From: Candidatus Caldarchaeum subterraneum
Lineage (GTDB): Archaea > Thermoproteota > Nitrososphaeria_A > Caldarchaeales > Caldarchaeaceae
DNA length: 64,000 nt
Reading direction: 5' to 3'
Assembly: GCA_937934305.1 (NCBI GenBank)
Contig: CALHAG010000001.1
Location: 112,659-176,658 of the forward strand
Below, one piece after another: positions 1 through 8,435 of the stretch. Each line of letters opens with the position of its first letter. Positions within the stretch are counted from its first letter, which is position 1. The notes beneath the pieces are model-generated. The model had not been told where the DNA came from. It ran no database searches and saw only the letters and a list, made by a program, of their open reading frames with translations. Both the position numbers and the translations under genes were made by a program.

Positions 1-112
1 TTGTCTGAGGCGTAATCGGGTAAGCGGCCACAACATCCACGTCAGCGTCCATCACAGCATGCGCAATCGCCTCGTTGCCCGACATCAAATAAAGCAAAGC
101 TTGGCGCAACAT
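1..112 (-). CDS. porA: 2-oxoacid:ferredoxin oxidoreductase alpha subunit (5' part only)
   Basis: The gene runs off the left edge, leaving about 37 N-terminal residues. They read MLRQALLYLMSGNEAIAHAV and end in AAYPITPQT, which is the thiamine-enzyme alpha-chain N-terminus of pyruvate or 2-oxoglutarate:ferredoxin oxidoreductases (decarboxylation of a 2-oxoacid to acyl-CoA with reduction of ferredoxin). The ATG at 112-110 shares its A with the TGA of porD, so the two are probably translationally coupled. Gene order gamma-delta-alpha is usual for the four-subunit archaeal enzyme; beta should follow outside the window. The substrate cannot be decided from this fragment. Confidence 0.85.
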   Translation of the reverse strand, partial: MLRQALLYLMSGNEAIAHAVMDADVDVVAAYPITPQT

Positions 113-393
113 CACTCACTCACCATCTCTATACATTTGCGGGGACATTCGGCGGCGCAGATGCCGCATCCCTTGCAGTGCATGTAGTCGATGACAATTT
201 TGCCGCTGTGGTCTCGGATGATGGCTGGCTCGGGGCAGTAAATCCAGCATATGAGGCAGTTGGTGCATTTGTCGTAGTGGACCAGGGGTTTTCTGTTTCT
301 CCATCCGCTCATATCCCTCTCTGCGGACGAGCCTGGCTTCGTTATGTAGACCGTGATGTTAGATGAGCTCAACTCTTGCCGCCACCTCCTCAA
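112..393 (-). CDS. porD: 2-oxoacid:ferredoxin oxidoreductase delta subunit (2x[4Fe-4S] ferredoxin)
   Basis: This 93-residue ferredoxin-type subunit carries electrons from the thiamine centre to external ferredoxin. Two cluster motifs are visible, CTNCLICWIYCP (about 43-54) and CKGCGICAAECP (about 73-84). The N-terminal stretch with ITKPGSSAERD and WRNRKP resembles other PorD proteins, which supports the long start even though it overlaps the end of porG by 35 bases. It sits between porG and porA in one operon. Confidence 0.9.
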   Translation of the reverse strand: MRRWRQELSSSNITVYITKPGSSAERDMSGWRNRKPLVHYDKCTNCLICWIYCPEPAIIRDHSGKIVIDYMHCKGCGICAAECPRKCIEMVSE

Positions 394-937
394 AACCGTT
401 CTCGAGAGCTTTCACATCGGCTGGGCTGAACTTTTTCGCCACCAAGCTTTTGAGCGTCTCGAGTGAAACAATCCTCGTCGCCGCCACAGTGGCCCCCAGC
501 ATCACCATGTTAAGTGAAAGCGGTCTGTTGAGAGATTCTACAACACGCTGCCCATCCACCGTGAAAACATGAAGACCATCCATCCTGGGTAGAGCGGATG
601 GTTCTCTGCACGATACCACAACAACACCGTTTGGACGGGTTAAAGTTGTTGGCTCATATACGTGGATTAGCTTGCTTTCAAAGTAGACGACCGTTTCGGC
701 TTTCTCCACCGGGGCCCTTATCTCGATGGGGGTGTTGGAGACGCGGGTGTAGGCTTTTACCGGCGCCCCAGACCTCTCGGGACCAAACTCCGGAAAAGAC
801 TGCACAAACTTGCCTTCAAGCAGGGCCGCCTCCGCTAGCAACCTGCTCGCGGTCACGACACCCTGCCCTCCACGACCCACGAAGATAAACTCGTGAGTAA
901 AGTTTTCAAGCCCCTTCATCCATTTAATATATTTCAT
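359..937 (-). CDS. porG: 2-oxoacid:ferredoxin oxidoreductase gamma subunit
   Basis: The 192-residue gamma chain of the POR/KOR complex has the family's N-terminal GRGGQGVVTASRLLA motif (about 22-36) and FPEFGPERSGAPVKAY (about 49-64). The length is normal. The ATG at 937 follows an A/T-rich element (aaatatttac on the minus strand, 961-971) at a distance typical of an archaeal TATA box, so this is probably the first gene of the operon. Confidence 0.92.
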   Translation of the reverse strand: MKYIKWMKGLENFTHEFIFVGRGGQGVVTASRLLAEAALLEGKFVQSFPEFGPERSGAPVKAYTRVSNTPIEIRAPVEKAETVVYFESKLIHVYEPTTLTRPNGVVVVSCREPSALPRMDGLHVFTVDGQRVVESLNRPLSLNMVMLGATVAATRIVSLETLKSLVAKKFSPADVKALENGFEEVAARVELI

Positions 938-1011
938 GCTTTACTATTAGGGTTTGCGTAAATATTTTGAATCCTAAATAAATTTGTAGACAATGGTGAT
1001 GGGGTTGGCCG
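938..1011. promoter_or_regulatory. Divergent promoter between porG and a nucleotidyltransferase gene
   Basis: This 74-base region separates two divergent starts. It is much more A/T-rich than its surroundings. On the minus strand a TATA-like aaatatttac lies about 25-30 bases before the porG ATG. On the plus strand cctaaataaattt (973-985) lies about 30 bases before the TTG at 1012. Both distances fit leaderless or near-leaderless archaeal transcripts. Confidence 0.5.
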
Positions 1012-1911
1012 TTGTTGCGTGAGGGGGCTTATCTAGTCGATGTGTATGGAGATGTTTACGCTGTTAAGGGCCTTGTTCATCCGCCGGGCCGTGTATACGC
1101 GGTTCCTCGTCTGCTTAAACGGGAGGAGACAAAAAATCTCCAAGAAGCTCTACAACTCATAGAGTCGGAGAGAAGCGGCTACCTGTTTCAGGACCCTTAC
1201 ACGGGGCGGCGGGTGATAGCTGTTCCCCGCAGAAACATCAAGCAAGTCATCAAACCCTCCAAAAACATCAAGGGCCCTCCGCGGCTCGTCGAAGCTGCGG
1301 AAAAGCTTTCACGGGTTCTCAGCCAAGCCGGTGTAGAGCACGGGTTCACAGGCTCCCTCCTCCTCGGAACAGCGGACAACGAATCCGACATCGACGTAGT
1401 CATCTACGGCGGCTCAAGAGAATACAGGAAACTAAAAACACTTAGGCTCAAGAACATTCTACAACCCGTCGACGAAACCGTGCTGCACATGCTTGCCAAA
1501 AGCCGTCTCGACACACCAATGTCCCAGCCAACCCTCGCCGCGGAGCAGCGTAAAATCCTCACCGGCAAGTTTGAACACATTCTCTACACGATGAAGATTG
1601 TCCCCAAAGTTTTTTGGGAAAGCTGGAGCACCACACGAGTTTATCCACAGAAATTTGTTGAGGCTGTTGTGGAGATAACCGATGCACGCCAAGGCTTCAC
1701 CACTCCTTCACGCTACCGTGTGAAACCACTTGATACCGAGGCTGGTTTCTCTGAAGTGATTAGTTTTCGAAGCAGGTTCGCGGAGATGGGTGACAATGGC
1801 GAGAGGCTGCGTGTCCGCGGGTTGTTAGAGAAGGTGGCTAAGCCGGGGAAAATATATCACAGGCTTAACGTTGGAATAGACGCGGGAGACTACATGATGG
1901 TGATGGGCTGA
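1012..1911 (+). CDS. Predicted nucleotidyltransferase, first of a tandem pair
   Basis: This 299-residue protein carries a minimal nucleotidyltransferase (Pol beta superfamily) core, GSLLLG at 114-119 followed by D126 and D128 in SDIDVVIYGG. An N-terminal region of about 90 residues includes HPPGR (23-27). The C-terminal part has ITDARQGFTTPSRYRV. Both flanking regions recur in the next gene, so the two are full-length paralogues and not just similar cores. The start is TTG at 1012; an in-frame stop at 997 rules out anything further upstream. The next gene begins two bases after the stop. The substrate is unknown; the family resembles archaeal predicted nucleotidyltransferases of the COG1665 type (recalled, not searched). 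Confidence 0.75.
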   Translation: MLREGAYLVDVYGDVYAVKGLVHPPGRVYAVPRLLKREETKNLQEALQLIESERSGYLFQDPYTGRRVIAVPRRNIKQVIKPSKNIKGPPRLVEAAEKLSRVLSQAGVEHGFTGSLLLGTADNESDIDVVIYGGSREYRKLKTLRLKNILQPVDETVLHMLAKSRLDTPMSQPTLAAEQRKILTGKFEHILYTMKIVPKVFWESWSTTRVYPQKFVEAVVEITDARQGFTTPSRYRVKPLDTEAGFSEVISFRSRFAEMGDNGERLRVRGLLEKVAKPGKIYHRLNVGIDAGDYMMVMG

Positions 1912-1913
1912 CG

Positions 1914-2939
1914 ATGCTGCGAGACTCCAAACATCTCTACCTCGACCACGACTTTGTCGAGACAGGTGATGGATGGATATTCGGCGTGGTCTCCAACACT
2001 CATCCACCCGGCCGCATCCTCGCCTACCTCAAATATATCCCGGGAAACGGTGTCTGGACACGCGACGGCATAGCCTACAAACGCGTCCTCACAACATATT
2101 CCATGCGAGAGGTTGCGCAGATGGTTGAGAACGTGCGGCGCAGCAGGCCCGAGTACATATACATGGACCCCGCGAATGGTGAGGAGTTTGTGTACGTCCC
2201 TGTTGAGCGGGTTATGAAGCATTACAGGTGTGAGGAGGGGCTTGCGCGGATTCTGGAGAGGCCTCTGAACAGGGTTGAGGCTGTTTGCGCGGAGCTTGTT
2301 AACCAGCTTTCCAGCCGCTCAGGCGTCTCCATAGGCTTTTTCGGCGTCTCAGGCTCTCTTTTGCTCAGGCTCTACAACCCCGCGGCGGACATAGACCTCG
2401 TCGTCTACGGCGGCGAAAACTTTCGCAAAGTAATCGAAGCCTCATACAGGCTCCAGACAGAGACGACTCTCGCCGAAAACCACGCCATCCTCGTCAAAAA
2501 CTACATGACGAAATACCCCATAACACAGGAGGATGCCGAGGAGCTTGCCAAAAGATGCCGCACACGAGGCATCTACAACGGCACCCCCTACTCGCTCCAC
2601 GCCGTCAAAACCCTCCGAGAAAACAAGAGAAACTATGGAGAAGTCGTCAGCAGATACATCGGTGTGGAGAAAACCATCCTCAGGATTACGGATGCGTCGG
2701 AGAGCATGTTCACCCCCGCTGTCTACGGCGTCGAAGACATCGGCGGAAAAAACGTTGAGCAGCTCATCTGCTACGACACAACCTTCGCAGCCCTGTTCAC
2801 CGAAGGCGATGTTGTCGAAGCCCTTGGAAAGCTCGAGAAAACAAACGACATCATAGAGAACCGTGTTTACCGAAGCCTCGTCATAGGCACCACGAGAACA
2901 GCCGACATAGAATATGTCAAGCCTTTAAGAAGTGTTTAA
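1914..2939 (+). CDS. Predicted nucleotidyltransferase, second of a tandem pair
   Basis: The 341-residue paralogue of the preceding protein has the same layout: HPPGR at 30-34, then GSLLLR at 147-152 with D159 and D161 in ADIDLVVYGG, then ITDASESMFTPAVYGV near residue 260. All three acidic or glycine positions expected of an active nucleotidyltransferase are present. It is in the same operon as its paralogue, and its last 23 bases overlap the convergent kinase gene. Divergence between the two copies is large, so the duplication is probably old. Confidence 0.75.
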   Translation: MLRDSKHLYLDHDFVETGDGWIFGVVSNTHPPGRILAYLKYIPGNGVWTRDGIAYKRVLTTYSMREVAQMVENVRRSRPEYIYMDPANGEEFVYVPVERVMKHYRCEEGLARILERPLNRVEAVCAELVNQLSSRSGVSIGFFGVSGSLLLRLYNPAADIDLVVYGGENFRKVIEASYRLQTETTLAENHAILVKNYMTKYPITQEDAEELAKRCRTRGIYNGTPYSLHAVKTLRENKRNYGEVVSRYIGVEKTILRITDASESMFTPAVYGVEDIGGKNVEQLICYDTTFAALFTEGDVVEALGKLEKTNDIIENRVYRSLVIGTTRTADIEYVKPLRSV

Positions 2940-4422
2940 CCCTGTCAGAAATCTCTTTGACAACCCACGGGGGTGTCCAGAGAGACATCGTCCTCACATA
3001 GCTTGTTTTCAAACATCTTGCTATGACTCCGGTGTCGCCTACGTTGGCGTAGCCTTTGACCACATGCTCCGCTAATGAGGCTGCTTCATCGGCTTCGAGA
3101 TAGTGGCCCGGGTAGAAGATGAGCTCCATCAAGTCCCATGCGGGGTCGCCGTCGAAAGACGCCTGCTCAACATCCGTTATGAAAATCTTCCCATCGCTTG
3201 TTTTGATGAATGACTCGGGCTTGCAGTCTCCCAGCCGGCCTCCGACACGGTGCACAGAAGCGAGCACATGGCCCACCTCTTCAGCGAAAACATCTCTCTC
3301 AGGGTTTTTCTCAAGCCACGCGTCGAGAAGCGTCTCGCCCTCGACATAGGTGGTGTAGAGAATCTTGTCCCTCCAGTTGACGTGAATGATTTCAGGTGTG
3401 TAGAAGCCGTGGCCACGGAGAAAATCGAGAAAATATATCTCCTTGGCGAGACGGGTTGACGGGTTTATCGAGAAATCCTTTATCCAAGCCGTCCATATGC
3501 GGGCGGCAACCCATTTCACATCCGTCCAGCTCATGTAGCGTTTCGCGAAAAGCTTCTCGGAGCCGACCTCGATGACATAGGTTGAGTTGAACAGGCCTCC
3601 GACCCGTTTTACATGGCCCTCTTCCCCAAAGTATTCGCGGACAAACTCCATGATGTCGAGTTGTTTTGAGAGGGGTTGGAGGCCGCGGGATGTGCGGAGA
3701 TGGATGTGCTGCTCAGGGTCGGGTAAAGTCGGTGACTGTGAGGAGAGGTTTGAAGCAGCTTCGAAGACGAGGAGGGAGAAAAGCTTCGAGAGCTTGATGA
3801 GGTTGATGCGTCGGAGCGGCTCCAAGCCGCTGAGAACCGAGAGTTTCTCAAACTTTTTCACAGCCTCGAGGGTGGGTGAGTAGCCGCCGTCAACCCTGTT
3901 CAAAAGACCCTCCGAAACCAGCTCAGACGCAGCATCCTCAAACCCTCTCTCATCCAACAGGATGTTGGAGAAATCACTTCTCAGCAGCGGAAACGTCTCC
4001 ACAATCCTCCTCACCTTCTCGAGAAGAAAATACCTCGGCTCGACGACAAGATTGACGGCCGCATACTTGTGGGCGGCTACAAGGTCTTTCAACAGCTGGC
4101 GAACCGTTTCACGTCTGTAGGTTTTCTCAAGGATTTGCATAAGCTCCTCGCCTTTAACCACTGTGTGTGGTAGGAGAAGCCTGTGGGCGAAAACCTCCGC
4201 ATACGACGAGTTGTAAACATCGTCAACAAAATCAGACTTGTCAACGAGATAGACATGTAGACCGGGTTCACGCAACACTTTCACACCCTGCCGCAGCCTC
4301 GACACCAACACCACATACTCAGGCCTCCTAACCGGAAAGTAAACAACCGCCTCAACACCCGCTTCAACACCCTTCTCCGCAAGCAACCGCTCCACAGAAG
4401 ACAACATCCCAACAACAACCAT
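2917..4422 (-). CDS. Bud32-like atypical protein kinase with a large N-terminal domain
   Basis: About 501 residues. The N-terminal ~250 residues have no motif I recognise. The C-terminal half looks like a small-lobe/large-lobe kinase: a lysine in EKLFAKRY, a catalytic-loop LGDCKPES with Asp at about 399, and ITDVEQASFDGDPAWDL in place of the DFG segment. The Asn that usually follows the catalytic Asp by five positions (as in HRDLKPEN) is Ser, so activity may be altered. Several starts are possible (TTG 4431, ATG 4422, ATG 4407); I use 4422, but a TATA-like tattattttg just upstream would suit 4407. It converges on the nucleotidyltransferase pair. Confidence 0.6.
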   Translation of the reverse strand: MVVVGMLSSVERLLAEKGVEAGVEAVVYFPVRRPEYVVLVSRLRQGVKVLREPGLHVYLVDKSDFVDDVYNSSYAEVFAHRLLLPHTVVKGEELMQILEKTYRRETVRQLLKDLVAAHKYAAVNLVVEPRYFLLEKVRRIVETFPLLRSDFSNILLDERGFEDAASELVSEGLLNRVDGGYSPTLEAVKKFEKLSVLSGLEPLRRINLIKLSKLFSLLVFEAASNLSSQSPTLPDPEQHIHLRTSRGLQPLSKQLDIMEFVREYFGEEGHVKRVGGLFNSTYVIEVGSEKLFAKRYMSWTDVKWVAARIWTAWIKDFSINPSTRLAKEIYFLDFLRGHGFYTPEIIHVNWRDKILYTTYVEGETLLDAWLEKNPERDVFAEEVGHVLASVHRVGGRLGDCKPESFIKTSDGKIFITDVEQASFDGDPAWDLMELIFYPGHYLEADEAASLAEHVVKGYANVGDTGVIARCLKTSYVRTMSLWTPPWVVKEISDRVKHFLKA

Positions 4423-4517
4423 ACACAACAAAATAATAGGGCTTCTGCCGCCGTCTAAACAGCAGACATTCTGGCGAGTGATAAATTAATTTACTGCTTT
4501 AATGAGGATTATACGGT

Positions 4518-5852
4518 TTGAAACTGGATTTTGCTGTTCATCGCAGGTTTGTGAGGTTGGCTCAGAGGCTGGGCGCTTCGGATGTTGTCTTCACCTCGCA
4601 TCAAACGCTGTGGCAGATGATTCGCTTCTCCAACAACAAGATAACTGTCTCCAAAAACGGCTCCACCGTCTCTGTCGATGTGTATGTTAGTGTGAAGGGG
4701 AGACGGGCTGTGCAGTCGACGACCGATGTCTCACCCAAGTCTATTGAGGAGCTTGTGAGGAAAACCGTGGCCGCTGCCAAGTCTTCTCCCGAGACGGATG
4801 TCTACGCATCTCTGCCAAAAGGACCCTTCAAATATGACAAGAAGCTTCTCAAGCCCGTTTCCGCCGAGGTTTCTCCCGAGCAGCTTGTTGAGTATGTGGG
4901 GGAGGCTGTGAACGGCGGCTTAGACAATGGCGGGAAACGGGTGGCTGGAAGCCTTGTCTACACCCGTGGAAAAATGCTGTTGACGACGACGGGGGGTGTG
5001 GAGGCGTCGGCCTCGAGCATGGGTATTGAGATATCGGTCAGGGCCTTTGCGGCTGATGATGCCACGGGCCACTTCGTATCTGTTGCGGCTGACCCTAAAC
5101 AGTTCACACCATATCAAGCGGGTGCGAGGGCTGGTGAGATTGCGAAGATGGCTCTCAACCCTGTTGACGGAGAAGCAGGCGTCTACGAAGGGCTTCTCGG
5201 CCCCATGACGTTTGCACACATTCTCGAGCAGGTTGGCTCATGGGCCTCGGCATTCTACGTCGACGGTGAGATGTCTTTCTTGACGGGTTTATTGGGCCAG
5301 AAAGCGGGCTCGGATGTTTTCAGCCTCTACGACGACCCCACACTCGCCGGCACATACGGCGCGACACCCTTCGACGACGAGGGCCTTCCCACGAGGCGGA
5401 ACATCTTATTCGAGAACGGTGTTCTCAAAACATATCTCCACAACAGCACCACCGCCAAGAAGTTCAACACAAGCTCCACAGCCAACGCGGGCCTCATAGT
5501 CCCCCATCCCTACAACCTCGTCTGCAGCACAGGAGGCAAATCACTCGACAAGCTCATCTCATCCATCGACAACGGCATCTGGGTAACCAACGACTGGTAC
5601 CTCCGCTACCAAAACTATCGGACAGGCGAGTTCTCAACCATTCCACGCGACGGCCTCTTCCTGATAAGGAAAGGCTCGGTTGAGAAGCCTTTGAAGGGCC
5701 TTAGGCTGAGCGACAACATGCTCAACATTCTGAAGGGGATAAGACAGGTGGGGAATGAGGGCTACTGGATAAAGTGGTGGGAGGTCGAGATACCCACCTA
5801 CGCACCCCACGCCGTCGTCGAGAAACTAAACTTCACACGTTCAGCCCTCTAA
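4518..5852 (+). CDS. TldE/PmbA-like protein
   Basis: The 444-residue protein matches the TldD/TldE (PmbA) family, whose TldD-TldE heterodimers are metalloproteases that trim peptides and process unfolded proteins. Recognisable parts are FSNNKITVSKNGSTVSVDVY near the N-terminus, a central ALNPVDGEAGVYEGLLGP and the C-terminal EFSTIPRDGLFLIRKGSVEK. The HExxxH zinc motif of TldD is absent, as expected of the non-catalytic TldE partner. No tldD gene lies beside it in the window. The TTG at 4518 lies about 25 bases after an aaattaatttac TATA-like element (4484-4495). Confidence 0.85.
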   Translation: MKLDFAVHRRFVRLAQRLGASDVVFTSHQTLWQMIRFSNNKITVSKNGSTVSVDVYVSVKGRRAVQSTTDVSPKSIEELVRKTVAAAKSSPETDVYASLPKGPFKYDKKLLKPVSAEVSPEQLVEYVGEAVNGGLDNGGKRVAGSLVYTRGKMLLTTTGGVEASASSMGIEISVRAFAADDATGHFVSVAADPKQFTPYQAGARAGEIAKMALNPVDGEAGVYEGLLGPMTFAHILEQVGSWASAFYVDGEMSFLTGLLGQKAGSDVFSLYDDPTLAGTYGATPFDDEGLPTRRNILFENGVLKTYLHNSTTAKKFNTSSTANAGLIVPHPYNLVCSTGGKSLDKLISSIDNGIWVTNDWYLRYQNYRTGEFSTIPRDGLFLIRKGSVEKPLKGLRLSDNMLNILKGIRQVGNEGYWIKWWEVEIPTYAPHAVVEKLNFTRSAL

Positions 5853-7197
5853 CAAGTTCACGAATTCTCTCAACAAGCATAACCGCCTTCTCGAAACCCG
5901 CCTCAACATATCTCGCAACCGCTGCTTCATCAACTATGCTGGAGTCAAGCCCTCTCGCAGACAAGGTTTCACGCAACCAGTCGAGTCCCTTCTCCGCCGC
6001 TTGTGCCGCGAGGCTGTAGCCGTCTTCGACCCCGTGTTTGCGGAGAATTAGCTGTAGAATCTCGGCCGAGGCTTCGGGTGTTTTCTCGACTTCTTCACGC
6101 ATCTTGTCTGCTTTGACATGTGTTTGACCGAGGGCTTGGATGAGGTTTTTGACGCCGAGAAGTGTTAGGGCGAAGGCTGTGCCGTAGAAGCGTTTGATGA
6201 CGGAGTCGCTGAGGTCTCTGTGAAGCCGTGATGAGAGGAGGCGTGTCGCCATGTAGCTGAGCATTTCTGCGGCGAGGTCGAAACAGCCCTCCGCGTTCTC
6301 GTAAAGCAGCGGGTTATGTTTCTGCGGCATAGTTGATGAATGACGTTGTTCAAATGGTTTGCTGAACTCCACAAGCCCAAGGGCCCCGAGCAGCCAGAAA
6401 TCTCTGCATAAGTTGGCCAAAACCGAGGCTATGACGGCGACTGTCTGCAGTATCTCAGAGAACCTCTCATGCGGAACCACCTGCGTCGCGGCCGATGTGC
6501 ATTCGAGGCCCATTTGCTCGACAAATTTCTCGGCGAAGCTAATCCAATCCACCTGTGGATAAGCTGTTTTATGGGCTGAGAGGTCGCCTACCGCTCCTCC
6601 CAGCTTGGCCTGTGGTTTGAGGTTTTTGAGCTTGGTTGTTAGTTTGGCGAGCCTGTATCCGTAGTTGGCGAGGAAGCTTCCAAATGTTGTGGGCACTGCG
6701 GGTTGTCCATGTGTCCGTGCGAGATATGGCGTGGCTGCGTGTGTTTCGGCGAGTGCGGTGATTTCTTTAACAAGGTTTGTGAGAGCGGGGGTGAGGATGG
6801 TTTGGATGAAGTCGTGGAGGGCCATGCCATAAGCGATGTTGTTTATGTCCTCGCTTGTGAGGCCGAAGTGGATGAAGGGCTTTAAAGCCGCATAGCCTCT
6901 TTCCTCCAGCTTCTTCTCGAGAAACATGGTTACCGCGACGACGTCATGCCCCACCCGCCGCTCGATGTTCTTCACCTCAACAGCCTCCTTAACAGAGAGC
7001 TCCGACACCTCTTTCTCGAGGCCCTCTACCGCATGGGCCTCAGAGACCTTGCCAATCGCTATGAGAAACGCTCTAAGATAACATGCTTCGACAACCAGCC
7101 TGTAGCGGATGAGCGCGTATTCGCTGAAGAACCTGCTGCATTCCTCGAGCTTTTCTCTGTAGCGTCCGTCTAATGGAGTGATTGCTCCGAGCCTTAT
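5833..7197 (-). CDS. purB: Adenylosuccinate lyase, probable ATA start
   Basis: PurB cleaves SAICAR and adenylosuccinate in purine synthesis. The fumarase-superfamily signature SSTMPQKHNP (about 286-295) is intact, as is the THGQPAVPTTFGSFLANY segment. The conserved N-terminus ITPLDGRYREKLEE is encoded at 7164-7205, but no ATG, GTG or TTG lies in frame between an upstream stop inside purA and a GTG at 7008, which would delete 63 conserved residues. I therefore place the start at ATA 7197-7195, which overlaps the purA stop (ATAA) and has GAGGAG just upstream. Full length is then about 454 residues, normal for the family. It is the last gene of the guaB-purA-purB operon, and its 3' end overlaps the TldE gene by 20 bases. 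Confidence 0.88.
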   Translation of the reverse strand: MRLGAITPLDGRYREKLEECSRFFSEYALIRYRLVVEACYLRAFLIAIGKVSEAHAVEGLEKEVSELSVKEAVEVKNIERRVGHDVVAVTMFLEKKLEERGYAALKPFIHFGLTSEDINNIAYGMALHDFIQTILTPALTNLVKEITALAETHAATPYLARTHGQPAVPTTFGSFLANYGYRLAKLTTKLKNLKPQAKLGGAVGDLSAHKTAYPQVDWISFAEKFVEQMGLECTSAATQVVPHERFSEILQTVAVIASVLANLCRDFWLLGALGLVEFSKPFEQRHSSTMPQKHNPLLYENAEGCFDLAAEMLSYMATRLLSSRLHRDLSDSVIKRFYGTAFALTLLGVKNLIQALGQTHVKADKMREEVEKTPEASAEILQLILRKHGVEDGYSLAAQAAEKGLDWLRETLSARGLDSSIVDEAAVARYVEAGFEKAVMLVERIRELVRGLNV

Positions 7198-8435
7198 CTC
7201 CTCGTTACCGTGAGTGAAGCCTCCTCACCCACCGACGCGATGGAGATGTTTACGCGGAGCTGTTTCTCCAGCCACTCTAGATATTCGCGGAGGTTTGGCG
7301 GAAGCTCATCCCAGCCCTTCTCAACTGCTCTGCGGAGACCATCTTCATCCACACTCCAGCCGCGGAACTCCTCGTAAACAGGCTGAACCTCGTCGAGGCG
7401 ATGCAGAAAATCACCGAAACAATTTGTCTCCACACCATCCACCACGTATCTGACACAGGCCTTGACCGTCGGAAGACCCGACAACACATCGCTCTTGGTG
7501 ACCGCCACTGTGTCGACACCGTTAACCATGCATGCGTATCGCAGAGCCGGTATGTCGAGCCAGCCTATGCGACGGGGTCTTCCCGTGGTTGTTCCATATT
7601 CTCCGCCTTTTTCGCGGATGGTTTCCGCTGTGGGGCCTGTTATTTCTGTGGGGAAGGGGCCTGCGCCGACGCGTGTGGTGTATGCTTTGGTTACACCGAT
7701 GATTTGGCCTTTTCTCGATATGGGCAACCCTGTTGAGACGAAGCCGTTTGCGGATATGGTGTTGGACGAGGTTACGTAGGGGTAGGTGCCATGGTCTATG
7801 TCAAGCAAAGTGCCCTGCGCCCCCTCGAGCAACACACGGCCTCCCGACTCAACCACCTCATTCAAAAACCCCTGGACATTCCCCGCAAAAGGCCTCAAAA
7901 GCTTCTCCAGCTTCTCGAAATCGACACCCGGCTCAACACCGTGCAGCCTCCGCAGAAACTCCACCTTCTCCCCGAGAGACCTCCGAGACAACAAGTCACC
8001 AACCCTTATCCCCACACGGAGCATTTTATCGGCGTAGGCGGGGCCTATTCCTCGCCTTGTTGTCCCAACCGCAGAGGAGCCGCGGAGAGACTCGAGTCTG
8101 CCGTCCAGTTCACGGTGCATGGGGAGGACGATGTGGGCGCCCATGCTCACAAGCGGTTGATGACGATGGCCACTTGTTTGGAGGAGCTGCAGCTCTTTCT
8201 CGAATGCTTCGGGGTCGAGGAGGCATCCCGACGCTATGACGGGCCGGGGCCCTGCGAGACAGCCTGCGGGAAGCATGTTGAATTTGTAGCGTGTCTCGCC
8301 GATTTTGACTGTGTGTCCCGCGTTTGCACCGCCCTGAAACCTCGCAACAGCCTCCGCACCCCTCGACAACACATAGCTAATCTTACCCTTCCCCTCGTCA
8401 CCCCACTGAAGCCCAACAACCACGTCAACACTCAT
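7194..8435 (-). CDS. purA: Adenylosuccinate synthetase
   Basis: This enzyme makes adenylosuccinate from IMP, aspartate and GTP. The 413-residue protein has the N-terminal GLQWGDEGKGK loop (8-18) with its catalytic Asp, the ARFQGGANAGHTV segment with the catalytic His, and SSAVGTTRRGIGPAYADK further on. Length is close to the bacterial-type enzyme. The ATG at 8435 overlaps the guaB stop by four bases (ATGA), and its own TAA overlaps the proposed purB start, so the three genes are probably translated in a coupled way. Confidence 0.97.
   Translation of the reverse strand: MSVDVVVGLQWGDEGKGKISYVLSRGAEAVARFQGGANAGHTVKIGETRYKFNMLPAGCLAGPRPVIASGCLLDPEAFEKELQLLQTSGHRHQPLVSMGAHIVLPMHRELDGRLESLRGSSAVGTTRRGIGPAYADKMLRVGIRVGDLLSRRSLGEKVEFLRRLHGVEPGVDFEKLEKLLRPFAGNVQGFLNEVVESGGRVLLEGAQGTLLDIDHGTYPYVTSSNTISANGFVSTGLPISRKGQIIGVTKAYTTRVGAGPFPTEITGPTAETIREKGGEYGTTTGRPRRIGWLDIPALRYACMVNGVDTVAVTKSDVLSGLPTVKACVRYVVDGVETNCFGDFLHRLDEVQPVYEEFRGWSVDEDGLRRAVEKGWDELPPNLREYLEWLEKQLRVNISIASVGEEASLTVTRR

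Noticed and set aside
5833-7008. purB starting at GTG 7008
   Set aside because: This would remove the conserved TPLDGRY region, which is plainly encoded upstream in the same frame without a stop.
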